A stretch of DNA of 64,000 bases, taken from Planctomycetaceae bacterium. Lineage in GTDB: Bacteria > Planctomycetota > Planctomycetia > Planctomycetales > Planctomycetaceae. The notes beneath the pieces are model-generated. The model was given only the letters and a program-made list of their open reading frames with translations. It was not told the origin of the DNA and made no database searches. Made by a program: the position numbers and the translations under genes. The stretch lies in contig JAKFUF010000051.1 in assembly GCA_021732845.1 (NCBI GenBank), positions 1 to 64,000 on the forward strand, written 5' to 3'. Below are positions 41,987-50,476 of the stretch, in pieces. The stretch's first letter is position 1; each line of letters starts with the position of its first letter.

Positions 41987-42604
41987 TCAGGGAGCCGAGG
42001 GGGCTGTTGGCGCGGTGGGAGCCGTTGGTGCTCCGGGTCCATTAGACGCGGGCGAACCCATGGGCGAACTCATGCCGGGTGCCGACGTCGCAGCCGGTTG
42101 GAGCTTGGATTTGACGGTCATCTCCTTCCCGTCGCCCCGCACCAATGCATCAACAAAATCGTCATCGGCCGTGGTGGCGGTGTCCACGGCGAGGATCTTA
42201 TCGTCGCTGGAGAGCCGGACGCGCAGGTGGCTGCCGGTGAAACTGGGCCAGGAGAACCCGACGATCTTCCCCTTGGGCAGTGCCGAACTCCATTCATGCG
42301 GCATCAACATCAGGTTGCCGCGGATCTCCTCCATGGTCAATGAAGGCTTCACGACCGCCTTGGGAGGATTTTCGGCATCCCCGGGAACCTCGGTTACCCG
42401 GGAGGCGATCAGGGCTGCAAGCCGCTGGCGCGACATCTGGACGCCAGTCCGTCCCCAGGCTTCCACGCCCACCGCGAGCAGCGGCACGCCAATCAGGCTG
42501 ATGCGAAGGATCCAATGAATCGGGCCATGCCGCCGCTTTGGCGCCGGCGTGGCCTGGGGGGCGGCGGCATCGACTGGTGGCACATCAGCAGGGACTTGGG
42601 ACAT
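41987..42604 (-). CDS. Membrane-anchored protein with Pro-Thr-Ala tail
   Basis: From ATG 42604 (GGAG 6 nt upstream) the 205-residue product has a Pro/Ala-rich cytosolic start, a basic KRRH, one transmembrane helix (about 28-48) and an extracytoplasmic domain of about 120 residues with no recognised motif. It ends in a low-complexity PTAPTAPTAPSAP tail. An alternative ATG at 42646 adds 14 residues. It is the last of three minus-strand envelope genes behind the secretin gene, so a role in the same apparatus is possible but not shown. Confidence 0.7.
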   Translation of the reverse strand: MSQVPADVPPVDAAAPQATPAPKRRHGPIHWILRISLIGVPLLAVGVEAWGRTGVQMSRQRLAALIASRVTEVPGDAENPPKAVVKPSLTMEEIRGNLMLMPHEWSSALPKGKIVGFSWPSFTGSHLRVRLSSDDKILAVDTATTADDDFVDALVRGDGKEMTVKSKLQPAATSAPGMSSPMGSPASNGPGAPTAPTAPTAPSAP

Positions 42605-42719
42605 GGCGTCTCCGGGGACAGGCAGGTCGGATGAATGAGAATTCAACCGGCACTATACCCCGGCAAAATCGGGAAAAAAATCCCCTCGGCGTTGAATCCA
42701 TGCGACCCCGGCCAGTTTC

Positions 42720-43289
42720 CTAGAAGAAGCCACCCCCGGCACCGCCGGCATTGTTTCCGTTGCCGTTGTTGTTGCCGCCGCCGTTCCGCGAGTAGACGTA
42801 ACGGAAGTAGTCGACTTCGGATTCCTGCGAGCGCTGGCCGGGACCGTACGGTAGGCTGACAAAGGTGCGCTGGTCGGCGTCCGCATTGCCAAGGTTGCCG
42901 AGGACTGACGCCACGGCGTAGCGGCGTTCGGCATCCAGTTCGGGGTGCGAGTTGTTCTCGGACCGTTCGACGAGGACGGGGAACGGGGCGCCGCGCATGC
43001 GGGCGGCAATTTCCAGGATGTGGTCCTTGCCATCGGGCGTCAGCTCGATGGTGTCGTTGACGAATTCATGCCGATGCAGCACGAAGTCCGAGGCCTCGGC
43101 GTTCGTCTGCATCACATGGAAGTGTTCCCGCATCACGTTGCCGATGGGGTACCGGTCTGGAATGGCACCGGAGCGGTAGCGAAAGCAGCCGGGCATGACA
43201 AGCAGGCCGGCGGCCAGCAGGCCGGCGGTGAATGTGCCGCCCGATGGGAATTTTTTCGGGCCGGTCCAGTCGGGACGTTTCAGGGTCAT
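42720..43289 (-). CDS. OmpA-like lipoprotein, candidate secretin partner
   Basis: The 189-residue product has an N-terminal hydrophobic stretch and a lipobox-like VMPGC (Cys35), preceded by a long basic start. The body contains an OmpA-like pattern: HEFVNDTIELTPDGKDHI, then LDAERRYAVASVLGNLG with a conserved-looking AAR/LG helix. It ends in a Gly/Asn-rich tail. GGAGAG precedes ATG 43289. It lies 137 nt downstream of the CpaC-like secretin gene on the same strand. Peptidoglycan anchoring of a pilus or secretion pore is inferred, not shown. Confidence 0.72.
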   Translation of the reverse strand: MTLKRPDWTGPKKFPSGGTFTAGLLAAGLLVMPGCFRYRSGAIPDRYPIGNVMREHFHVMQTNAEASDFVLHRHEFVNDTIELTPDGKDHILEIAARMRGAPFPVLVERSENNSHPELDAERRYAVASVLGNLGNADADQRTFVSLPYGPGQRSQESEVDYFRYVYSRNGGGNNNGNGNNAGGAGGGFF

Positions 43290-43426
43290 GTCAATCTCTC
43301 CGCGGCGGGGCGGCTTGGGGAATCACGTCTGGCGGGAAGCGGCGTGAAACCCCTGCATGGATCCGGGACACCGGCTGAACCGATGCAAACTCGTTCTGAT
43401 TGCGTCGTCGACTGCTTGGTTCTCGG

Positions 43427-45355
43427 CTAGCGGCGTTGGTTGGCGGCCCGGCGGAAATTGGTGGGTGTGACCTGACCGTAGGCCTGCCTGCCGGCGTTTG
43501 GACCTGGCTGTACCTGGGCCTGCCGCCCTACTGGCGGCCGGACTGCGGTGGGCGTCGGAGGACGCGCGGTCGGTACATTGCTGTATCGGCCACCCTGCCC
43601 TGGCATCGTCGACCCATAGTTCGCCGTGCCATTATTTCCGTAGGGGTAAGTTTGATAGGGCTGTCCCGGCTGGCCCTGCTGGAAGGGTGTCTGAGCCGCT
43701 CCTGGCTGCCACGGCCCCTGAGGCTGGCCACTGGGACCTGGATGGTAATTGGGCTGGGAGGGTGCCGCGGTGAAGTGCGTGTAACCCACTTCGGCACCAT
43801 GCCCACCAGAGTTTCCATAAGGAGCAAGCTGGTAGACGGCCTGGTCCGGGGTGCCTTCCGTTCGGTTGTACCAATACAGGTCGTAGTCGTTAGGCGGCGT
43901 GACCTCATGCCCCGGGACCGGCGGAACCTCTTCGGCATCCATCGGCCGGACGAGTTCCGGGGTGACGAGAATCAAGAGTTCCGTTTCGTCCTCGCTGGCC
44001 TGCTTGGTATTGAACAGGACGCCGAGATAGGGGATCTCCCCCAGGAATGGCACACGGGCCACTTCGGTTCGCGTTTGATGGTCCAGCAAGCCGGCCAGAG
44101 CCACTGTCTGTCCTTCTCGCATCTCGACCGTGGTGGAAACTCGGCGGACATTCGTGCCAGGGACGCCGTTTGCACCGTTCTGGGAGTTGATCTGGCTGAA
44201 CTCGGGTTGAATCTGCATCCGGATGATGTCCTTGTTCATGACCGTGGGGGTCACGAACAGCGAAACACCGAAGCCACGGAAGGAGGTCTGTTGTCCGGCT
44301 GCTCCGCCCACGCCCACGATGGTGGGAACGGGAAACTCACCACCGGCCAGAAACTGGGCCTGGTGACCACTGAGGACCGTGATATTGGGCTCCGCCAGAA
44401 TCTTGGCGGTGCCGTTCGCCGCAAGGGCGTTGATGAGGACGTTGACGTCGCCGTTCTCGAATGTTCCCGAGACGGTGCTGCCGCCGCCGCCGAGGAGCGA
44501 TTGGATGGCCGTGTTGGGCAGGAGTGCCTGGAAGTTCACGCCCATCCTCCGCAGCATTTCCCGCTTGAGTTCGGCAACCCGCACGCGCATCTGGATCTGG
44601 AACTCGCCGGGCACTTCCAGCATGTTCACGATCAGCCCGGAATTCAGGTCGAAGCCGTTGTTGAAGAGCTGGCCATTGAGCGCCCCGCCGCCGCCGACTC
44701 CCCCGCCGCCGAGCGAACCGCCCGCGCCGAATCCGCCGACGACGTTGGCGTTGGGTCCGACCAGGCTGCCGTTTTGGTTCAGCACTTCACCGCGCACGAT
44801 GTTGAGGATGTTCGCGGCTTCTTCCTGATCCCGCGCCTGACCCTTCACGATGATCTTCGTGGAGAGCGGGATGAGGTAGACCTTGCTGTTGGGAAATGCC
44901 AGGGCAATCTTGCGTTCGAGCTTGCCGTAGTCCGCCCGCAGGCGATCCTCCAGACTCGGATCGCGAATGACTTCGATCAGGTAGACCAGCGGATCGGAGT
45001 CGCCCTCGAACCAGAAGGTGACCGTGGTGCTGCCGATTCCCAGGCCGATGACAGAGATCTCGTTGGGGCTGAACTGCACGACATCCAGCACCTGGGGGTC
45101 GGCGACCGCGGTCCGGCTGATGTTGCTTTTCCCGATGATCAACTGACTCCGGCGCTGGATGACCTTGAGCTTGGCCTCCACGTCCTGAATCTGGCTGATG
45201 TTGGGATGCAGCTTCTGCGAGTCTTCAGCCGGGGGCTCGGTGTCCTGGACATTGGGTACAAAGTAGTCCTGACCCACGCCAACTCGTACAGTTGCCGTGC
45301 AGTGGCTTCCAAGCAGTATGAAGCACAGCAGCTTGACGAATGACTTCCTTGTCAC
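43427..45355 (-). CDS. CpaC-like secretin (type II/III secretion family, Tad pilus type)
   Basis: The 642-residue product has a signal peptide (about 1-22) and a pilus-assembly N-terminal domain (about 60-140, ISVIGLGIGSTTVTFWFE). A BON-like domain follows (about 150-205, KVYLIPLSTKIIVKGQ). The secretin core (about 275-455) has RVRVAELKREMLRRMGVNF, AKILAEPNITVLSGHQAQF and VPFLGEIPYLGVLF. A Pro/Gln-rich tail occupies the last 160 residues. A Gly-rich loop occurs at about 215-235. It forms an outer-membrane pore. The usual Tad partners (TadA ATPase, TadB/C, flp pilin) are not in the window. Confidence 0.9.
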   Translation of the reverse strand: MTRKSFVKLLCFILLGSHCTATVRVGVGQDYFVPNVQDTEPPAEDSQKLHPNISQIQDVEAKLKVIQRRSQLIIGKSNISRTAVADPQVLDVVQFSPNEISVIGLGIGSTTVTFWFEGDSDPLVYLIEVIRDPSLEDRLRADYGKLERKIALAFPNSKVYLIPLSTKIIVKGQARDQEEAANILNIVRGEVLNQNGSLVGPNANVVGGFGAGGSLGGGGVGGGGALNGQLFNNGFDLNSGLIVNMLEVPGEFQIQMRVRVAELKREMLRRMGVNFQALLPNTAIQSLLGGGGSTVSGTFENGDVNVLINALAANGTAKILAEPNITVLSGHQAQFLAGGEFPVPTIVGVGGAAGQQTSFRGFGVSLFVTPTVMNKDIIRMQIQPEFSQINSQNGANGVPGTNVRRVSTTVEMREGQTVALAGLLDHQTRTEVARVPFLGEIPYLGVLFNTKQASEDETELLILVTPELVRPMDAEEVPPVPGHEVTPPNDYDLYWYNRTEGTPDQAVYQLAPYGNSGGHGAEVGYTHFTAAPSQPNYHPGPSGQPQGPWQPGAAQTPFQQGQPGQPYQTYPYGNNGTANYGSTMPGQGGRYSNVPTARPPTPTAVRPPVGRQAQVQPGPNAGRQAYGQVTPTNFRRAANQRR

Positions 45356-45648
45356 GTCACCACTCCTACAGAGTGTCCCGTCGTGCGCCGTTAGGCCCGA
45401 AGGCGCAACGATCGAGTTGACATCCGTGTGAACGCACTACCTTTCTGTATCGGAAGTACGGACTCGGGGACTTCCGGCCAAATTCCGGCAGATCCCTGAA
45501 ATCTTTCGGTTGAGCCGGGTGCAGGAATTTCCTGCCAAACCCCCTTGGATGCCGCAACCTTTCATGGGATATTCGGTTCTGACGTTTGTTGATGTTGCCA
45601 CCATATTCTTTGGATTCTCATTCAAGAATCACGACATTGGGAGCCACC

Positions 45649-46194
45649 GTGACTTGGCTGTTCGAAGATCCGTGGCCGCTGACATTCGCCTTTGGCTTCC
45701 TCGGGCTGCTGCTGGTGGTGGTCTGGTACTCACGGCCTCAAAAGGCACTGCTGACCGTGGGGGCCCTGCTGCTGGGCCTGATCCCGCTGGTGTGGCTCAT
45801 CGAATCCCTGGTCATCACCGATTCGGAACGGGTCGAAGAGCGCATCTTCGGCCTGGCACAGGCCTTCCAGCAGCAGGATACAGAGGCCACGCTGGCATTT
45901 GTGTCTCCGCAAAACCTGCCCCTGCGGTTGGCGTTGGGGGCGGCCGTGGCCCGCGTCAAGCTCGGTCCCGATCTGACAATCCGCGACATCTCCGTGAAGC
46001 GGATGAATCCCACGACCCTCCGCTCCCGCTTTCGCGCCAATGGCACAGTCACGCTGGATGCCTTCAACGCCGGCCGTCAGCCGTCGCGCTGGGATGTGGA
46101 CTGGAAAATGCTTGACGGAGACTGGCGCATCGTCCGGGTTGACCGGATCCATCCCATCAAAGATGAATCCATGGAGCTGTTTCAGCCCGAATGA
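45649..46194 (+). CDS. Small membrane protein of unknown function
   Basis: From GTG 45649 (GGGAG 7 nt upstream) the 181-residue product has two transmembrane helices (about 10-25 and 33-52) and an extracytoplasmic domain of about 125 residues with SnoaL/DUF4440-like features (a cone-shaped alpha+beta pattern, VDWKMLDGDWRIVRVD). No catalytic residues are recognised. An upstream in-frame start at 45586 lacks a ribosome binding site. It is divergent from the secretin gene and convergent with trpD. Confidence 0.72.
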   Translation: MTWLFEDPWPLTFAFGFLGLLLVVVWYSRPQKALLTVGALLLGLIPLVWLIESLVITDSERVEERIFGLAQAFQQQDTEATLAFVSPQNLPLRLALGAAVARVKLGPDLTIRDISVKRMNPTTLRSRFRANGTVTLDAFNAGRQPSRWDVDWKMLDGDWRIVRVDRIHPIKDESMELFQPE

Positions 46195-46221
46195 TTCCGG
46201 CTACCCCCGCGCGGCAGAGAG

Positions 46222-47295
46222 CTAACCGTGCGAAACTTCGGCCAGCCGGCACAGCGTGCGCGCGGCGCGACCGTCATCCAGGGCGGCTCCAGCTTGGGCC
46301 ACGGCCTCCTGAAGGTCCGTTCCCGACCGAGCCGCGTACAACGCCGCCGCGGCATTGGCCAGCACCATGTTGCGGGCCGGACCGTGTTCCCCAGAAAACA
46401 CCCTGCGGATGAGCGCGGCGCTCTCCTGCGGCGTCTTCACCACCAAGTCCGCGGCCCGGCACGGCTGCAGCCCGAAACTCTCGGCATTCCAAGTATGGCG
46501 GATCACCCGCGACCCCGCGTCTTCTTCTGGCCGCCCTGCGCGACCTGAGGTCGGGGAAGCTTGAGGGGAATTCCCGCTGATTTCGAAGACCGCAGTGGTG
46601 CCCCAGAGACAGACTTCGTCAATCTCGTCGGCCCCACAGACGACCAGGGCGTGCCGAGTGCCCAGCCGGGCCAAGGCGGCAGCCATCTTTTCGGCATTGG
46701 CGTTTCGGCCGGTCCCCACGAGTTGAAAAGCGGCCCCGGCGGGGTTGGTCAGCGGACCCAGCAGGTTGAAGATCGTCCGGAAGCCCAGTTGTTTGCGGAC
46801 AGGAACAGCATGCCGCATCGCCCCATGCAGCAATGGGGCGAAACAGAAGCCGATGCCGACCGTGTTGATGCACTTTGCCACGCCCTCTGGTGACAGCGAG
46901 ATGTTGACGCCGAGTTGCTCAAGCACCTCGGCGGAACCGCTGGAACTCGAGACCCCTCTGTTTCCATGCTTTGCGACAAAAATCCCCATGGAAGCGACGA
47001 GGAGGGCCGTTGCGGTGCTGATGTTAAAGGTGTGCAGGCCGTCGCCGCCCGTGCCACACGTGTCGAGGAGGTCATGTCCTGCTGCAGGAATCGGCGTGAC
47101 GCGTGCCCGCATCGCGCGGGCCGCCCCCACAATCTCGTCGACGGTTTCGCCCCGCACACGCAATGCGGTCAGCAGTGCGGCGATTTCCAGTTCACTCGCC
47201 TGCCCTTCCATCACCGCGGAAATTGCCGCCTCTGTTTCGGCTTCGGTGAGATCGTGACCTTCCACAAGCCGGTGAAGGTAGGGTGCGAGCGCCAT
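46222..47295 (-). CDS. trpD: Anthranilate phosphoribosyltransferase
   Basis: TrpD joins anthranilate to PRPP in tryptophan synthesis. The 357-residue product has LLDTCGTGGDGLHTFN (PRPP site), VAKHGNRGVSSSSGSAEVLEQLG and the GPLTNPAGA loop. A roughly 20-residue, Pro/Ser/Gly/Arg-rich insertion (about 238-260) sits between the AVFEIS strand and the WNAESFGL motif. Most family members have no residues there. ATG 47295 was chosen over 47307 because it starts the family-like ALAPYLHRLVEG. No other trp gene is present. Confidence 0.94.
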   Translation of the reverse strand: MALAPYLHRLVEGHDLTEAETEAAISAVMEGQASELEIAALLTALRVRGETVDEIVGAARAMRARVTPIPAAGHDLLDTCGTGGDGLHTFNISTATALLVASMGIFVAKHGNRGVSSSSGSAEVLEQLGVNISLSPEGVAKCINTVGIGFCFAPLLHGAMRHAVPVRKQLGFRTIFNLLGPLTNPAGAAFQLVGTGRNANAEKMAAALARLGTRHALVVCGADEIDEVCLWGTTAVFEISGNSPQASPTSGRAGRPEEDAGSRVIRHTWNAESFGLQPCRAADLVVKTPQESAALIRRVFSGEHGPARNMVLANAAAALYAARSGTDLQEAVAQAGAALDDGRAARTLCRLAEVSHG

Positions 47296-47391
47296 GGACG
47301 AGACCATCGTGGAGTTAAGACAAATGACAAAACTCGATGACCACCACACAGCCGGTCAGGCAGCCAGGTGGCAATGAGCACGTCATTCCGT

Positions 47392-48102
47392 TCAGTCATC
47401 GTCTCCGGGGTACAGGAGCCGTCCGCAGGTTTTGCAGAACAGCAACTGCCCGCTTTTGAGGACGACCAGCGTCTGCGGAGGAAGCTGGACATAACACGAG
47501 GAGCAGACCTTGTTGTTCACTTCCGCGAGGGCACCAGCACCGTGCGCACCAACAAGGCGGCGGTAAACGATCAACACGTCGCCAGGAAGGATCTTCTCTT
47601 CGACGGCGATTTTTCCTTCGAGGCTGGCTATGCTCGACTTGAGACCGGCCTGCTTCTGGGCCACCTCATTGGCGACGCGTGACTCCTCGGACTTGCACGT
47701 GGCCAGTTCCTGTTCCAGCGTCTTGATCGCCGTCTGCGAGGCATCGACCTGCTCCAGGGCATCAAGGATTTCATCCTCGAGCACGCTGTTGGCCATTTTG
47801 TCGGCCTGAATCTGCGAGCGGAAAATGTCGAACTCGCGGTTCGATGCCGCCTGATTCAGCTTGACACCCAGTTCGACAATTTTCGCCTCATTGGTCTTGA
47901 GATTGAGCGATTTTTTGTCGGCCGCCATCCTCAACTGTTTTTGCTTCTCGCGCTGGGCATCGAGTTCGGTCTGCTTTTGAAGCACGGCGTTCTGCCGCGC
48001 CTTGACCAGTTTCGGCCCGCGCTCAAGCTGCTGCTTGAGTTCATGCAACTGGAGGTGCAGTTGATGCAACGCCTTCAGATGAGTCTGAGGACTCGAATCC
48101 AT
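47392..48102 (-). CDS. C4 zinc-ribbon coiled-coil protein (CT398-like)
   Basis: The 236-residue product is almost wholly a long helical hairpin (about 1-170, rich in Lys, Glu and Gln, for example QLHELKQQLERG) and ends in a zinc ribbon with Cys200-x2-Cys203 and Cys223-x2-Cys226. This is the CT398/HP0958 (FlgZ-like) fold, whose members bind nucleic acid or RNA polymerase-associated partners. GGAGAG precedes ATG 48102. It lies upstream of trpD on the same strand. A precise role cannot be given. Confidence 0.88.
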   Translation of the reverse strand: MDSSPQTHLKALHQLHLQLHELKQQLERGPKLVKARQNAVLQKQTELDAQREKQKQLRMAADKKSLNLKTNEAKIVELGVKLNQAASNREFDIFRSQIQADKMANSVLEDEILDALEQVDASQTAIKTLEQELATCKSEESRVANEVAQKQAGLKSSIASLEGKIAVEEKILPGDVLIVYRRLVGAHGAGALAEVNNKVCSSCYVQLPPQTLVVLKSGQLLFCKTCGRLLYPGDDD

Positions 48103-48271
48103 GGTCTCTCCGTGAGCACGTTGCGCCGGGCCGCCCTGCGGCATCGGCAAGTCAATTTCTTTCCAGATTCTAGCAGGATTGCCAGAGAATAACGAATCCG
48201 AACGCCGTGGTGCGCGCAGTTCGTCCGAAGTCCGCGGCCGTCGCCAGTTCTGCCGCCTTGAGACCACACGG

Positions 48272-49459
48272 TTACAGCGAGAATCGTTCTGCCGTGGCGG
48301 CGATTTCCAGGTGATGGAGCGAATGACCTTCCGGCGTGACCCAGTCGGGAACGAAATCGCCGAAGGCGTTGGCCTCCAGGAGAAAGAAGCGGTGATACCC
48401 ACGTTCGAACAGCAGGTCAAAACCGACCATCGTCGTTTGATACAACGCCGCTGCCTCCGTGCAGGCGTCGAGTGCGTCGAGCCACAACCGCCGCGGGATC
48501 TCGCTCCGGCAACGGTCCGTGTCACCGCGCCGGCCACCCAGATGGAGGTTGGTCATGGGGTTGGAACTCAGCCGAAATATTGTTCCGGCCGGCCTGGTGT
48601 TGAGCGTGACGACGCGGACATCAAAATTCTGGCCGTCAATCTGGGCCATGCGAATCCCCTCCTGCACACAGGCTCCCTGGTTCAGAATGAAACCCAGGAC
48701 GGCGTGCAGTTCTTCTCCACGGACATGCCGCAGTCGCCTGGTATTGAAGAATTCGCCGCCACGCGCAAGCACCGATGTCGTCGCCTGGTACGTGCCAGGC
48801 CCCCCGCCGGCATGGACCATCGCGATGCCAGAGGCAGAGGATCCGTGGCGAAACTTGACGTAGTATGTGCCTTGCCCACGAGCGTCGGCATAAAGCTCGT
48901 CAAGCAACCGGGTGGGTGTCCATGGGACGGCGGAAGTGAGCAGGCGCGGAGTCGGCAGGCCGGCGGCGGCAAACTGCCGGCAGGTTTCCACCTTGTCAAA
49001 CATTCCCAACAAGTCTCGTGGCTCAGCTTCCAAGCGCAGCCACGGCCGCGCTGCGAACGAAGCTTGAAGACCGTGGAGTACCCGGCAAAACCCTTCGTGC
49101 AGCAATGCTGGCGCAGCCAGCCAGCCTTTGCGGTCTGGCAGGTTGAGCCACGGTTCTGGCGCCTCGCCGCGTGCGCGGGCTCCAACAGCCAGCAGCAGCC
49201 GGGCCACTCGGGTATTGCGACCGGGCGACTCCAACCGCACGACGCCCGGCCGGTCAAATGCCGAAAGGCCGTCGAGTTGCCCGTCTTGGGAAACGACTCG
49301 TTCCCAAGGAACGACGGCAATTGACGGGACAACGCCGCGGTTCGCCCAATACGCCTGAAGGTCGCGATGGTAAAACTGCCACCGGCGGCTCTCGGGGTTG
49401 GCGATGACAATATGACGAGGCTGCCCCCGCGCTCCCGCTGAACGTGTGTCATGTGCCAA
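48272..49459 (-). CDS. ATP-grasp protein resembling the STM4014 family
   Basis: The 395-residue product starts at TTG 49459, supported by GAAGG 6 nt upstream. There is no in-frame ATG before the conserved part. The N-terminal domain reads IVIANPESRRWQFYHRDLQ and later AVVPWERVV, as in STM4014-type proteins. The ATP-grasp part (about 150-380) has FDKVETCRQFAAAGLPTP, YVKFRHGSSASG and the C-terminal LLEANAFGDFVPDW. STM4014 proteins occur elsewhere with radical SAM proteins STM4011/4012 and hydrolase STM4013. None of these is adjacent here. It probably ligates an amino-acid-like substrate, which is inferred. Confidence 0.8.
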   Translation of the reverse strand: MAHDTRSAGARGQPRHIVIANPESRRWQFYHRDLQAYWANRGVVPSIAVVPWERVVSQDGQLDGLSAFDRPGVVRLESPGRNTRVARLLLAVGARARGEAPEPWLNLPDRKGWLAAPALLHEGFCRVLHGLQASFAARPWLRLEAEPRDLLGMFDKVETCRQFAAAGLPTPRLLTSAVPWTPTRLLDELYADARGQGTYYVKFRHGSSASGIAMVHAGGGPGTYQATTSVLARGGEFFNTRRLRHVRGEELHAVLGFILNQGACVQEGIRMAQIDGQNFDVRVVTLNTRPAGTIFRLSSNPMTNLHLGGRRGDTDRCRSEIPRRLWLDALDACTEAAALYQTTMVGFDLLFERGYHRFFLLEANAFGDFVPDWVTPEGHSLHHLEIAATAERFSL

Positions 49460-49659
49460 ATGGCACCTTCAATGTGAATTGGAACAAACCAGAACCCCGC
49501 TCCGCGCAGCCGATCGCCGCTGGGTGCGTGTGGCGACTCCAGCGGCGATGGACATTTGTGGATGACAGCGGTCGGCATCTCTCCCGGGAGGGCAGAGTTG
49601 TGTCGCCGAAGCCATTCATGAGTTGCCAGTTGTCTTCAGGAGCATCGGTTGTCGATCAA

Positions 49660-50094
49660 CTACAAAATGCTCACGATCTCCAGGGCCTTGGCAACCGATC
49701 CTGTCGCAGCCACGACCTGCCGTGCCTTGGCGAGTACGCCTTCGGCGTCACCCGACTGTTCGAGCAGCTCGATGGCGATGACCAGGGCACTCCGCGTCGA
49801 GACGGCGGCGGGTTGCTTTGCCACGCGCGGGCGGACGACGGCACCTGCCTGCTTGATCTTCCTGCCGCGTTTTTTCTTCCGTGTCGGCATCTCCGTACCG
49901 TTGGCCTTATGCAGCGATTTGCGGGCGACGATGATCTCGGCGGCAGGGTTCGTCCCCCAGCTAAAGCCCTCCCAGTTATCGGCGATCCACTGCTTCACGT
50001 CCGCGTTGGGGGCCGCGATTCCCAAGGAATTGAGTGCCTCGCGGATCGCCTCGGCCTTGTTCGTGTCCCCGGCAATAAAACTGCGCTTCGCCAT
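49660..50094 (-). CDS. Small basic protein of unknown function
   Basis: From ATG 50094 (AAAGG upstream) the 144-residue product has an N-terminal helical segment (MAKRSFIAGDTNKAEAIREA, about 1-60) that looks like a small winged-helix or HTH. A strongly basic linker with the AT-hook-like RKKKRGRK follows (about 71-78), then an Ala-rich C-terminal helix pair. A DNA-binding role is suggested but not proven. It is transcribed away from the GDPD-DUF885 gene. Confidence 0.6.
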   Translation of the reverse strand: MAKRSFIAGDTNKAEAIREALNSLGIAAPNADVKQWIADNWEGFSWGTNPAAEIIVARKSLHKANGTEMPTRKKKRGRKIKQAGAVVRPRVAKQPAAVSTRSALVIAIELLEQSGDAEGVLAKARQVVAATGSVAKALEIVSIL

Positions 50095-50476
50095 TGCGTC
50101 TAACCTTTCAGGAAGGAGTCTCACCGAATAACCAGCGAAAAATACGGAATTGAGAGAGTCAGATGAACTGTGGATGAATTTGAAGGCTCGGCCACGGATC
50201 CAGACCGCCTGAGTCGGCAGGATAGCACAGCTTCGACGCCTAGTGTTAACGTGAATTGCATAATTATGCGAACTTACTGCCTCATGTCATGAATGGACCG
50301 CGCGGACGAAAATAGCTAGTCTGCTAACGAATTTGCCACCCGCTTTCATAGGCAGGGTTTTCGACTCCAATTCTTGCGACTGTGACCGAGCAGGGCATCG
50401 TTGGCTCGTATTTAGCAGCCACGTTGGTCAAACTTCCTGCAAGCCCCAGCGTCGTCCCTCCGCGGAAAAGCGATTC
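50095..50476. other. Divergent intergenic region before the GDPD-DUF885 gene
   Basis: No gene is seen. An AT-rich patch contains the 12-nt palindrome GCATAATTATGC (50258-50269), which could be an operator or part of a promoter between the two divergent genes. Confidence 0.45.

Noticed and set aside
43400-45343. Plus-strand frame opposite the secretin gene
   Set aside because: The minus-strand secretin has a leader and clear motifs; the opposite product does not.
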